From: Lachnospiraceae bacterium UBA1729
Lineage (GTDB): Bacteria > Bacillota > Clostridia > Lachnospirales > Lachnospiraceae
Direction: 5' to 3'
Length of the DNA stretch: 22,255 nucleotides
Assembly (NCBI GenBank): GCA_002315945.1
Contig: DCIJ01000058.1
Span: 868-23,122 of the forward strand
This document shows, in pieces, positions 1 to 7,251 of this stretch. The notes beneath the pieces were generated by a model. The model searched no databases. It was given only the letters and a program-made list of their open reading frames with translations, and was not told where the DNA came from. A program made the position numbers and the translations under genes. Each line of letters begins with the position of its first letter. Position 1 is the stretch's first letter.

Positions 1-467
1 TGGTTTCAGCTTCATCTGTAGCAGAAGATATCTACAAAGGAATTCTGAAACCCGATGCAGATGATGAAAAAGTATTAAAGATAAGCCGCGTAACTGTTAT
101 GGTTATAGCTATCCTTGCTTATATTATTGCTATAGATCCCAATTCATCAATTATGGGACTGGTATCAGATGCATGGGCTGGACTTGGTTCTGCTTTTGGT
201 CCTGCTGTAGTGTTAGCACTTTTCTGGAGAAGATTTAACTTCCAGGGTGCAGTTGCAGCTATTGCTTCAGGTGCTATCACAGTTATCATCTGGGACTACA
301 TCCCAGTATGCGGCGGTGTGACACCAAGTGCTGCTACCGGACTGTATTCACTGGCTGTAGGTTTTGCTGTATCTCTTATCTTTGCAGTAGTTGTAAGTCT
401 CGTTACTCCTGCTCCAAGCGAAGAGATTCTTAAGGAATTTGACGAGGTTAGAGCTAATAAGCTGTAA
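1..467 (+). CDS. putP: Sodium/proline symporter, C-terminal part (cut by left edge)
   Basis: The frame is open from base 3 with no start in the window, so only the last ~154 residues are seen; the N-terminal two thirds lie to the left. The visible part has a cytoplasmic stretch (SSVAEDIYKGIL) followed by three or four hydrophobic helices, with the GLGSAFGPAVVLALFWRR and GAVAAIASGA segments typical of the late helices of PutP in the solute:sodium symporter family. Such proteins import proline with Na+ across the cytoplasmic membrane. The next gene, 24 bases on, is proC, another proline gene, which supports proline rather than pantothenate or another SSS substrate. Family assignment is firm; substrate rests on resemblance and context. 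Confidence 0.88.
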   Translation, partial: VSASSVAEDIYKGILKPDADDEKVLKISRVTVMVIAILAYIIAIDPNSSIMGLVSDAWAGLGSAFGPAVVLALFWRRFNFQGAVAAIASGAITVIIWDYIPVCGGVTPSAATGLYSLAVGFAVSLIFAVVVSLVTPAPSEEILKEFDEVRANKL

Positions 468-491
468 AACAATTTTGAAAGGACAATTTCT

Positions 492-1286
492 ATGAAGCTG
501 GGATTCATTGGTTGTGGAAATATGGGCGGTGCCATGATGAAGGGAATCATCTCTTCAGGCCAGGTGTCAGGAGATGACATTATGACTTCTGACAAAAGTG
601 AGGCTGCCCTCAAGATAAAAAAAGATGAACTGGGTGTTCTGACCACTACAGACAATGTGGAGGTGGCAAAATTTGCAGATGTTCTGTTTTTATCAGTAAA
701 GCCACAGTTTTATGAGAGCGTAATATCTGAAATAAAAGATGCAGTTGATGCCAATATGATTATTGTGACAATAGCTCCCGGCAAGACACTGGAGTGGCTG
801 GCAGAGCAGTTTGGCAAAGACTTAAAAATAATCAGAACTATGCCAAATACTCCTGCCATGGTATCAGAGGGAATGATGGGCATGTGCCCCAACAGTCAGG
901 TTACACCGGAGGATTTGAAGCTAGTTCAGGATATTTGTCAGGGCTTTACCCTTACTGAGGTGATTTCAGAGAACCTTATGGATGTGGTGACAGCTGTAAG
1001 TGGAAGCTCACCTGCATATGTATTTATGTTCATAGAGGCTATGGCTGATGCGGCTGTGGCAGATGGAATGGCCAGAGCGGCTGCTTACAAGTTTGCAGCC
1101 CAGGCAGTGCTTGGCAGTGCCAAGATGGTTCTGGAGACAGGAAAACATCCTGGAGAATTAAAGGATATGGTCTGCTCCCCTGGCGGAACTACCATTGAGG
1201 CAGTTCGTGTTCTGGAAGAAAAAGGTATGAGAAGCGCAGTGTTTGAAGCAATGAAGGCCTGCGTGAAAAAATCCAGAGGCATGTAA
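492..1286 (+). CDS. proC: Pyrroline-5-carboxylate reductase
   Basis: 264 residues, the usual length for ProC, which reduces 1-pyrroline-5-carboxylate to L-proline with NAD(P)H in the cytoplasm. The N-terminal Rossmann motif GFIGCGNMGGAM is at residues 4-15, followed by LFLSVKPQ and the RTMPNTPAMVSEGM segment. The C-terminal dimerisation and active-site part has SGSSPAYVFMFIEAMADAA and CSPGGTTIEAVRVLE, both characteristic of the family. An AAAGGA ribosome binding site lies about 9 bases before the ATG. The gene sits 24 bases after putP, so uptake and synthesis of proline are probably cotranscribed, and it is followed by a strong terminator. No oddities seen. Confidence 0.95.
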   Translation: MKLGFIGCGNMGGAMMKGIISSGQVSGDDIMTSDKSEAALKIKKDELGVLTTTDNVEVAKFADVLFLSVKPQFYESVISEIKDAVDANMIIVTIAPGKTLEWLAEQFGKDLKIIRTMPNTPAMVSEGMMGMCPNSQVTPEDLKLVQDICQGFTLTEVISENLMDVVTAVSGSSPAYVFMFIEAMADAAVADGMARAAAYKFAAQAVLGSAKMVLETGKHPGELKDMVCSPGGTTIEAVRVLEEKGMRSAVFEAMKACVKKSRGM

Positions 1287-1290
1287 TAGC

Positions 1291-1318
1291 AAAATTATGT
1301 AATGACAAAATTATGTAA
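1291..1318. repeat. 12-bp direct repeat after proC
   Basis: AAAATTATGTAA occurs at 1291-1302 and again at 1307-1318, a 16-base period, directly between the proC stop and the terminator stem. It looks like a small replication-slippage duplication. No function is evident. Confidence 0.6.
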
Positions 1319-1352
1319 ACCCCTATCGGAGTCCTTCTGATAGGGGTTTTTA
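1317..1352 (+). terminator. Rho-independent terminator of putP-proC
   Basis: AAACCCCTATC (1317-1327) pairs perfectly with GATAGGGGTTT (1339-1349); the inner GGA/TCT can extend the stem around a GTCCT loop. Ts follow the stem on the plus strand. Read from the minus strand the stem is followed by TTTACATAATTTT, so it may also help stop the convergent ABC-F transcript. Confidence 0.88.
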
Positions 1353-1374
1353 ATAGGGTATTTAATATTCATAA

Positions 1375-3327
1375 TCAAAGCTCTTCTGACAGGGTTTCCC
1401 ATTCTTCATAGTAAGCTTCTAATTTGGAGTTATTCTCCTGCATTCTGGATGACAGCTCATTTAATTTTACTGAGTTGGCGCAGACATCAGGCTCTGCCAT
1501 GGTAGCTTCAATATCAGCATTATCAGCCTCCAACGCAGCAATTTCTTCTTCAACTTTTTTTAGTCGGTTTTCAAGCTTTCGAAGACGGGCCTGTTCCTCC
1601 TTCTGGGCTTTCCAGTCCATTGAACCGGCAGAAGACTGGCTGCTTTCAGCACCGGCACTGGTCTGAGCCTGAATTCTGTCAGAACCGTAACCGGTAAAGC
1701 CGGATACAATGTTTAATCCCAGGGCTTCCTTTTTAGCCAGATATTCGTCATAATTTCCCAGATATTCTGTCAGCTTCTGATTTTCCAGTTCCAGGATTCT
1801 GTCAGCAGTTTTATTAATAAAATAACGGTCATGGCTCACATACAAAAGTGTTCCTTCATAGGAATTAAGGGCATTTTCAAGAATTTCCTTGCTTGCCATG
1901 TCCAGATGGTTGGTAGGCTCATCCAATATTAACAGATTTGCTTCGCTAAGCATCAGCTTGGCTAGAGATACTCGACCCCTCTCGCCACCTGATAAAAGCT
2001 TAATCTGCTTGAATACATCATCCCCGGTGAATAAAAATGCGGCCAGCATATTTCTGATTTCAGTTCCGGTCAAATATGGGAATTCATCACTGATTTCATC
2101 AAAAATACTTTTTTCAGCATGGAGTACATGATGCTCCTGATCGTAATAGCCAATCTGCACATTGGTTCCCAGCTTGTAGACACCACTATCAGCCTGCTCG
2201 ACTTCGTTGAGAATTTTCAAAATAGTAGTCTTGCCGGTTCCGTTGGCACCGATAATGGCCACATGGTCCCCTCTTCTCAGTGAAAAATTCAAATCAGAAA
2301 ATAGGTTCATGCTTCCAAAGGATTTTTCCAGATGCTCTACGGCAAGAACATCATTACCGCTGATTATTCTGGGAGTCAGGGTAAGCTTCATATCCGCCAT
2401 GTTGCCCAGGGGTTTATCCAGACGCTCAATCTTGTCCAGCATTTTCTCACGGCTCTCAGCACGCTTGATTGATTTTTCCCGGTTAAAGGATTTGAGCTTC
2501 TCTATTACAGCTTCCTGGTGGGCGATGTTTGCCTGCTGCTTGGCATAGGCATTTTCCTCGGCAATTCGCATCTGTTCACGTTTTACTGTGTAGTCAGAAT
2601 AGTTGCCGGTAAATACTGTGCAGCGGCTTCTGTCTATCTCAACTATTTTTTGAGAGATTTTATCCAGAAAATAACGGTCATGGCTGACAACCAGTACGGC
2701 CCCCTTGTAGTTGGACAGATAGGTCTCAAGCCATCGTATACTACCCATATCCAGGTGGTTGGTAGGCTCATCCAGGATGATAAGGTCCGGCTTTTGCAGC
2801 AAGAGCTTGCCAAGAGCCACTCTGGTCTTCTGGCCTCCGGACAGCAGGGATACTTTTTTGTCAAATTCCTCCTCTGAAAAACCAAGACCCTTCAGTACAC
2901 CTGCAATTTCACTCTTGTAGGTATGACCACCCATGGTATCAAACTGGTGGGACAGGGTGTGATACTGTTCCATAAGGGTTTCAAGCTCCTGACCTGAGAG
3001 GCGTCCCATGTTGGCCTCCATGGTTCGAAGCCTGTCACCGATATCCAGCAGAGGCTTCAGCACAGAGAGGACCTCGTCATAGATGGTTTCCTCACTGTCC
3101 CCCTCCGCATTCTGGGCCAGGTAGCCCATGGTGGCACCTCTGGACAGACTGCAGGTGCCGTCATCGGATGGCATCTCCCCTGTGATAATGCGAAGCAGGG
3201 TAGTCTTGCCGGCTCCATTGAGTCCGACAACAGCCACCCGCTCATAATCATTTATAGTAAAGGAACAATCCCCAAGGATTGGTACCTCGTTAAAACTTTT
3301 TTTAATATGTGAAACTGAAAGAAGCAT
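1375..3327 (-). CDS. ABC-F family ATP-binding protein
   Basis: 650 residues with two ABC ATPase domains in one chain and no membrane helices, the hallmark of the ABC-F family (Uup/EttA/YdiF/YheS group), which act on ribosomes as translation factors or antibiotic-protection proteins rather than as transporters. Walker A motifs are GLNGAGKTT (residues 35-43) and GANGTGKTT (360-368); signatures are LSGGQKTR (162-169) and LSGGERGR (445-452); both Walker B motifs read LILDEPTNHLD. A charged helical linker (about 245-310, rich in K, E, R) joins the domains and a Lys/Glu-rich coiled coil closes the protein (about 570-648). AGGAGG lies 5 bases before the ATG. It lies 41 bases after the GH43 gene and may share its transcript. 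The subclass, and whether it gives resistance, cannot be told. Confidence 0.92.
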   Translation of the reverse strand: MLLSVSHIKKSFNEVPILGDCSFTINDYERVAVVGLNGAGKTTLLRIITGEMPSDDGTCSLSRGATMGYLAQNAEGDSEETIYDEVLSVLKPLLDIGDRLRTMEANMGRLSGQELETLMEQYHTLSHQFDTMGGHTYKSEIAGVLKGLGFSEEEFDKKVSLLSGGQKTRVALGKLLLQKPDLIILDEPTNHLDMGSIRWLETYLSNYKGAVLVVSHDRYFLDKISQKIVEIDRSRCTVFTGNYSDYTVKREQMRIAEENAYAKQQANIAHQEAVIEKLKSFNREKSIKRAESREKMLDKIERLDKPLGNMADMKLTLTPRIISGNDVLAVEHLEKSFGSMNLFSDLNFSLRRGDHVAIIGANGTGKTTILKILNEVEQADSGVYKLGTNVQIGYYDQEHHVLHAEKSIFDEISDEFPYLTGTEIRNMLAAFLFTGDDVFKQIKLLSGGERGRVSLAKLMLSEANLLILDEPTNHLDMASKEILENALNSYEGTLLYVSHDRYFINKTADRILELENQKLTEYLGNYDEYLAKKEALGLNIVSGFTGYGSDRIQAQTSAGAESSQSSAGSMDWKAQKEEQARLRKLENRLKKVEEEIAALEADNADIEATMAEPDVCANSVKLNELSSRMQENNSKLEAYYEEWETLSEEL

Positions 3328-3349
3328 AGTATCCTCCTAAACCTTATAG

Positions 3350-3379
3350 ATACTATCATATCTGGGGGTTAGGTGTAAA
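3350..3379 (-). promoter_or_regulatory. Possible promoter of the ABC-F gene
   Basis: On the minus strand TTTACA (3374-3379) and TAGTAT (3350-3355) are separated by 18 bases and lie just before the AGGAGG and ATG at 3327. Both boxes match the sigma-A consensus only partly and the -35 overlaps the end of the GH43 gene, so the ABC-F gene may have its own start or be read from upstream. Confidence 0.35.
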
Positions 3380-4241
3380 AGGTTTTTAGCTCTTTCAAAT
3401 CAATAAAAGTTGGATGTTCCTTCATGAATTCATTTGGAGAATGCCATACGACAAGTTTTCTCATTGAACTATCTGAGAATACCATGCCATGTCCACCACC
3501 ATAATACGCGGGTGTAGCGGTGTGGACCCAGGGACCATCAACCTCTCCGGTTGTGGATTTGGAGATAGCCATGGCATAACCCTTTTCTGACCAGCTTGAC
3601 CAAAGCATGTACAGGTCGTTGTCATATCCATAAAACAGATAAGGCCCATCAGAAAAATAGTTGTCACCATCCAGACCAAACTCCTCTTTTGCAAAAGGAA
3701 TAGGTACTGTCCAATCAACATCTGATGCCAAAAACAGTTCAGATGGTTTTCCAGATAATTTGGACATATCCTTTGATAATTTGCTGGCTACTATTGCGCC
3801 CCTGGGCTCCTGTGGGAAACCATGACTAAAAATCAGCCAGAAGTCATTATTTTTGTCTATAAATACTGAACCGTCGATGCAGTTCCAGCCTTCAGGAGTG
3901 ATAGGCTTCTGCGATAAAAGTTTAAATGGCCCATCGGGCCTGTCTGCAACCAGAATCTGTATTCCCTTGGGGCGGTTACTGGTCCCGAAGGTCGCAACCA
4001 GATAATACTGACCGTTAGCCTTTACACATTCTGGAGCCCAGTATTCTTTATCGGCCCAAAATCCTTCAGGTTTTTTGAAAATTTGAGTTGGTCCGGTCCA
4101 ATTTTCTAAATCTGTACTTTGATACACATCAAACCCGTTTCCGTTTCCCCAGGCAGTTTCGCTTCTTGTGCCATATAAATAGTATGTTCCATTATCATTT
4201 AATACAAATGGATCTCTTATTGTGATTTCTGCTGTTTTCAT
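3369..4241 (-). CDS. Glycoside hydrolase family 43 (intracellular, xylosidase/arabinosidase-like)
   Basis: 290 residues, a single five-bladed beta-propeller domain of GH43, which hydrolyses arabinose- or xylose-containing glycans. The N-terminal IRDPF (residues 8-12) supplies D10, the expected catalytic base; D123 in NCIDGSVFID fits the pKa-modulating Asp. The YWAPECV (67-73), LYMLWSS and GGGHGMVF segments are family-typical. The general acid is normally a Glu in an EGP motif; here the matching place reads SDGP with D198. I recall similar DGP sequences in relatives, so this may be a subfamily trait and not a defect. There is no signal peptide, so it should act in the cytoplasm on imported oligosaccharides, which fits the symporter gene 19 bases upstream. 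The ATG has a modest AAGG site. The exact substrate is unknown. Confidence 0.88.
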   Translation of the reverse strand: MKTAEITIRDPFVLNDNGTYYLYGTRSETAWGNGNGFDVYQSTDLENWTGPTQIFKKPEGFWADKEYWAPECVKANGQYYLVATFGTSNRPKGIQILVADRPDGPFKLLSQKPITPEGWNCIDGSVFIDKNNDFWLIFSHGFPQEPRGAIVASKLSKDMSKLSGKPSELFLASDVDWTVPIPFAKEEFGLDGDNYFSDGPYLFYGYDNDLYMLWSSWSEKGYAMAISKSTTGEVDGPWVHTATPAYYGGGHGMVFSDSSMRKLVVWHSPNEFMKEHPTFIDLKELKTFYT

Positions 4242-4260
4242 CGTAAATTACCTTATATGA

Positions 4261-5589
4261 TTAATTTTTACTGTTTTTGAAATTTGAAGGGTATTTTAGC
4301 AATGCAATTATCGCGATAGCAGCCATGATTACAGGTGTTCCAAAACGAACAAATGTAATTCCGGCTACAGTTGCTGCCGGTTCCTGGCCTACTGCGTTTG
4401 CAATATATCCAGTCATTGCAAGCATGGCGCTAAGAATTCCGTTAGCTACAGCAGTTCCAAACTTATTTGAAAAACCTTTTAATGCAGCGATAGTTCCATT
4501 CATGATAACTCCTGTCTGATTAAAGCTCTGATCGGTTACCTCTGCCATAATCATAGCTGCAAAAACCATGAACATAGTTGCAAATAGTGCTCCCAGTCCC
4601 GAGAAAACAAATATTAAAGATATATTATTTCCGGCAACAAGGCATACTAAATTGCAGATTAGTGTTAACAGCTGAGATATGATGAATGATTTTTTTAATG
4701 ACTTTGTAAACTTTAAAAATAAGGGAACCAGGATAAATGGGCTCAATAAGCCTACCAGAGAAATAGTCATCATATATAATCCGATGAGATCAGGTCTTAC
4801 CATGCAATACATCACATAATACACAGAAGAACTCATCATCACATTAAATCCTATATAGCCGGCCACCCATACAATAAATGAAGGGATAAGACCCTTTACA
4901 CCCAGTAAAAGAGATATCTGCTTCTTGAAGGGAATTGCTTCTTCGGCTTTATTCTCGCTAAAGTTTTCTTTGCTTGTTGCAAAAAGAGCAAGTGATGTAA
5001 TTGTCATTATGATACCGGCAATTCCAACTACACACATATAGCCCTTGGAGGTATTATCTCCTCCAAAAAAAGAAACCATTGCAAGTGCGAAGGATGTAGT
5101 AATTGCAGTAAATATTCCCATGATTAATGTGTATGTTGAGATCAGCTTTCTACGTTCATCCTCTTCATCAGTAATAGCATTGATGATTGCATTACAAGGA
5201 ATTTCAAATGCTGTTCTAAGCATTCCGTAGAGCACATAAAAAACGGATGCCCAGATGATTTTTCCGGTTGTTGAAATATTTGGAGTCATAAACAGACATA
5301 CAACTACAACTGTGAGACATATCGGAACCCATAAAAAATACGGTCTGAATTTTCCATATCTTGTATGAGTTTTATCAGCGATTACTCCCATGATTGGATC
5401 GTTAATTGCATCCCAAATTGATGCAAGCACAGTAATGACACCAGCTGCAGCTGCAGGTATTCCAAATGTATCTGTTAAAAAAATCATCAGATACGCTCCA
5501 ACTAAAGCTCCCATTATCTGATAACCACTACCATATGACAAACCATAAGATAGTATAGTTGAGAGCTTTAACTTCTTATTTCCTTCCAT
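4261..5589 (-). CDS. GPH-family sugar:cation symporter (MFS)
   Basis: About 442 residues with roughly 12 hydrophobic helices. Residues near the N-terminus read LSYGLSYGSGYQ, then DAINDPIMGVIADKTHTRYG with KFRPYFLW after it, the signature of the glycoside-pentoside-hexuronide:cation symporter family (XynB/YicJ/MelB-like). It should bring oligosaccharides such as xylo- or arabino-oligosaccharides into the cell. I place the start at the ATG at 5589 (MEGNKK) and not at an in-frame ATG at 5604, because GGAGG sits 8 bases before 5589 and would fall inside the longer frame. The GH43 gene follows after 19 bases, so the two form a transport-and-cleavage operon, with the divergent AraC regulator as likely controller. 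Confidence 0.9.
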   Translation of the reverse strand: MEGNKKLKLSTILSYGLSYGSGYQIMGALVGAYLMIFLTDTFGIPAAAAGVITVLASIWDAINDPIMGVIADKTHTRYGKFRPYFLWVPICLTVVVVCLFMTPNISTTGKIIWASVFYVLYGMLRTAFEIPCNAIINAITDEEDERRKLISTYTLIMGIFTAITTSFALAMVSFFGGDNTSKGYMCVVGIAGIIMTITSLALFATSKENFSENKAEEAIPFKKQISLLLGVKGLIPSFIVWVAGYIGFNVMMSSSVYYVMYCMVRPDLIGLYMMTISLVGLLSPFILVPLFLKFTKSLKKSFIISQLLTLICNLVCLVAGNNISLIFVFSGLGALFATMFMVFAAMIMAEVTDQSFNQTGVIMNGTIAALKGFSNKFGTAVANGILSAMLAMTGYIANAVGQEPAATVAGITFVRFGTPVIMAAIAIIALLKYPSNFKNSKN

Positions 5590-5637
5590 GATTAAAACCT
5601 CCATAAATTATTAACTCTTGTAATGTTGTTTTTTGTA

Positions 5638-5666
5638 ACTATAATTATGTTATCATGGGATGACAC
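5638..5666 (-). promoter_or_regulatory. Putative promoter of the symporter-GH43 operon
   Basis: On the minus strand GTGTCA (5661-5666) and TATAGT (5638-5643) are 17 bases apart, about 45 bases before the GGAGG of the symporter gene. The -35 is a weak match, as expected for an activator-dependent promoter, and an 8-bp palindrome ATAATTAT (5641-5648) overlaps the -10. AraC-type control is inferred from the divergent neighbour. Confidence 0.45.
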
Positions 5667-5678
5667 AAAAATAATGAC

Positions 5679-5710
5679 ATATTTTGCGAATATAATGAAA
5701 TGATCAGGGG
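5679..5710 (+). promoter_or_regulatory. Putative -10 and RBS of the AraC-type regulator
   Basis: TATAAT at 5691-5696 is a consensus -10; no good -35 lies 17 bases upstream. A small inverted repeat ATATT-TTGCG-AATAT (5679-5693) overlaps the -10 and could be an operator. AGGGG at 5706-5710 is 8 bases before the ATG, so the leader would be about 16 bases. Confidence 0.45.
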
Positions 5711-5718
5711 CCAATCAA

Positions 5719-6813
5719 ATGAACATATGCGAAAGATTGATAGAAGATATCTACAAATTAAATGAATGCGAGATTTTTCTTAAAAAATTTATTCAAGACT
5801 ATCCACGCTATGCAATAGAGATCATTAATGCTGATGAATCTTCTATAGATAGATATCATAAACTTATTTCTATTCTGGAAAAAGACTGGTATAAGAATTT
5901 CCCGGGCAGCAATTTTTTTCTGCCTACAGAATCCACATATCTACATGAGGATTTTTTCCTGCTTGGCAGCGAAAATGTAACCATGAGAAAAAATCTAAGA
6001 TATATGCCACTACTAATGCATGGTCATCAATTTATAGAAATTAATTATGTCCTAAACAGTGCAGACAGTGAACTTATTACAGAAGAGGGACGCCAGGTGT
6101 TATCTGACGGAGACATTATTTTGTGTCCTCCAAACTTTGTTCATTGTTTCAAAACAACCAGTGATAATGCAATAATATTAGATTTTTTTATGCGTGCAAC
6201 AACCTTTGATAGCGTGTTTTTTCAGTTAATAAACAATGACAATTATCTTTCAACTGTATTTTCGAATGCGCTTTATAATTCAGAGGGCAATTATATTTTA
6301 TGGCATTGTAAAGATGATTCGCAGATAGAGGAGCTGGTTTTAGAATCATTTGAAGAATGGCAAGAGAAAAAACAATATTGCAAACAAATGCTTGAGATAA
6401 AAATAATGAACATCTTTTTGCTGCTTATGAGGAACCATGACAAGGATGCTATCTTTTCGAAGCCGCCTATTGATAATACCTTGCCATTATTTCAGTCTAT
6501 TCATAACTATATGCTGGTTCACTGTCAGGATGTCACACTATCTTCCATGGCAATACATTTTGGATACAGTGATAGACAGTTGATACGAATATTAAAAAAG
6601 AGTTCAGGTAAAGGCTTTTCCGAACTGCTTCAGGACATTCGTATGAATAAATCAATTCAGCTAATAAAGACCCAGCGGCTGTCAATTCCTCAGATTGCAA
6701 GCGTGTTGGGATATTCAAGCACTCCTTACTTTCGAAAAATATTTACAAATACCTTTTCTTTTACACCTGAAGAATTTCAAAAAAGAGTGGTTTCTATAAA
6801 TAATCCAACTTGA
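5719..6813 (+). CDS. AraC-family transcriptional regulator
   Basis: 364 residues. An N-terminal helical part is followed by a cupin-like sensor domain (about 90-150) with HGHQFIEINYVLN and GDIILCPPNFVHCF, the His-rich pattern of the AraC sugar-binding fold. The C-terminal ~100 residues hold the two helix-turn-helix motifs of AraC/XylS: LSSMAIHFGYSDRQLIRILKK and SIPQIASVLGYSSTPYFRK with FSFTPEEFQKR at the end. It is divergent from the GPH symporter and GH43 genes, so it most likely activates that operon in response to a pentose or oligosaccharide. AGGGG precedes the ATG by 8 bases. The ligand is not predictable from sequence. Confidence 0.93.
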   Translation: MNICERLIEDIYKLNECEIFLKKFIQDYPRYAIEIINADESSIDRYHKLISILEKDWYKNFPGSNFFLPTESTYLHEDFFLLGSENVTMRKNLRYMPLLMHGHQFIEINYVLNSADSELITEEGRQVLSDGDIILCPPNFVHCFKTTSDNAIILDFFMRATTFDSVFFQLINNDNYLSTVFSNALYNSEGNYILWHCKDDSQIEELVLESFEEWQEKKQYCKQMLEIKIMNIFLLLMRNHDKDAIFSKPPIDNTLPLFQSIHNYMLVHCQDVTLSSMAIHFGYSDRQLIRILKKSSGKGFSELLQDIRMNKSIQLIKTQRLSIPQIASVLGYSSTPYFRKIFTNTFSFTPEEFQKRVVSINNPT

Positions 6814-6815
6814 AA

Positions 6816-6853
6816 TTGGCTTGAAACAAACTTGCCAAAAAGGGCTTTTTTTT
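6816..6853 (+). terminator. Weak possible terminator after the AraC gene
   Basis: TTGGC (6816-6820) can pair with GCCAA (6834-6838) across a 13-base loop, and eight Ts follow at 6846-6853 after AAAGGGC. The stem is short and separated from the T run, so efficiency is doubtful. Confidence 0.35.
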
Positions 6854-6906
6854 GTATCATTTTATTAACTGTGCACTATGCAAACTATGAAAAAAGGAGT
6901 ACCACA

Positions 6907-7245
6907 ATGGAAGAAAGAAGAAGCACAATGAGAACCCCTCTTCAGTCAACAATTGTTGCTAAGAAATTAGGCGGAAATGGCGATGCTAATGAGGTTGGTA
7001 TTGATATCACTGATGTGTCTAAGACTGGTGTTGGATTTACCTGCAAAATGCCCCTTGAGATTGGCACTGTATATGAAGCATACCTGACTATATGGACAAA
7101 AGAAGTGCTTCATGCTTTTGTTGAAATCGTACGAATCGAGAAAAAAGAGGACTGTTTCCAGTATGGCGGAATCTTTATTGGAATGCCTGAACTGGATCTG
7201 GCTCGTATTGATATATATCAGACCTTTGAGAACGAGAACAATTAG
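6907..7245 (+). CDS. PilZ-domain protein (putative c-di-GMP binding)
   Basis: 112 residues, a single PilZ domain. The N-terminal RSTMR gives the RxxxR motif and DVSKTGVGF gives the (D/N)xSxxG motif; together they are the cyclic di-GMP contacts of PilZ proteins. The rest is the predicted beta-barrel, ending with QYGGIFIGM. I chose the ATG at 6907 because AAGGAG lies 7 bases before it; a TTG-started longer frame from 6832 would run over the possible terminator and has no ribosome binding site. It ends 6 bases before the next gene, which lacks a clear site of its own, so the two are probably translationally coupled and may act together at the cell envelope. Its output partner is unknown. Confidence 0.85.
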   Translation: MEERRSTMRTPLQSTIVAKKLGGNGDANEVGIDITDVSKTGVGFTCKMPLEIGTVYEAYLTIWTKEVLHAFVEIVRIEKKEDCFQYGGIFIGMPELDLARIDIYQTFENENN

Positions 7246-7251
7246 TAATTT

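Noticed and set aside
6832..6906. Longer PilZ frame from TTG 6832
   Set aside because: It overlaps the T run after the AraC gene and lacks a ribosome binding site; ATG 6907 has AAGGAG at the right distance.
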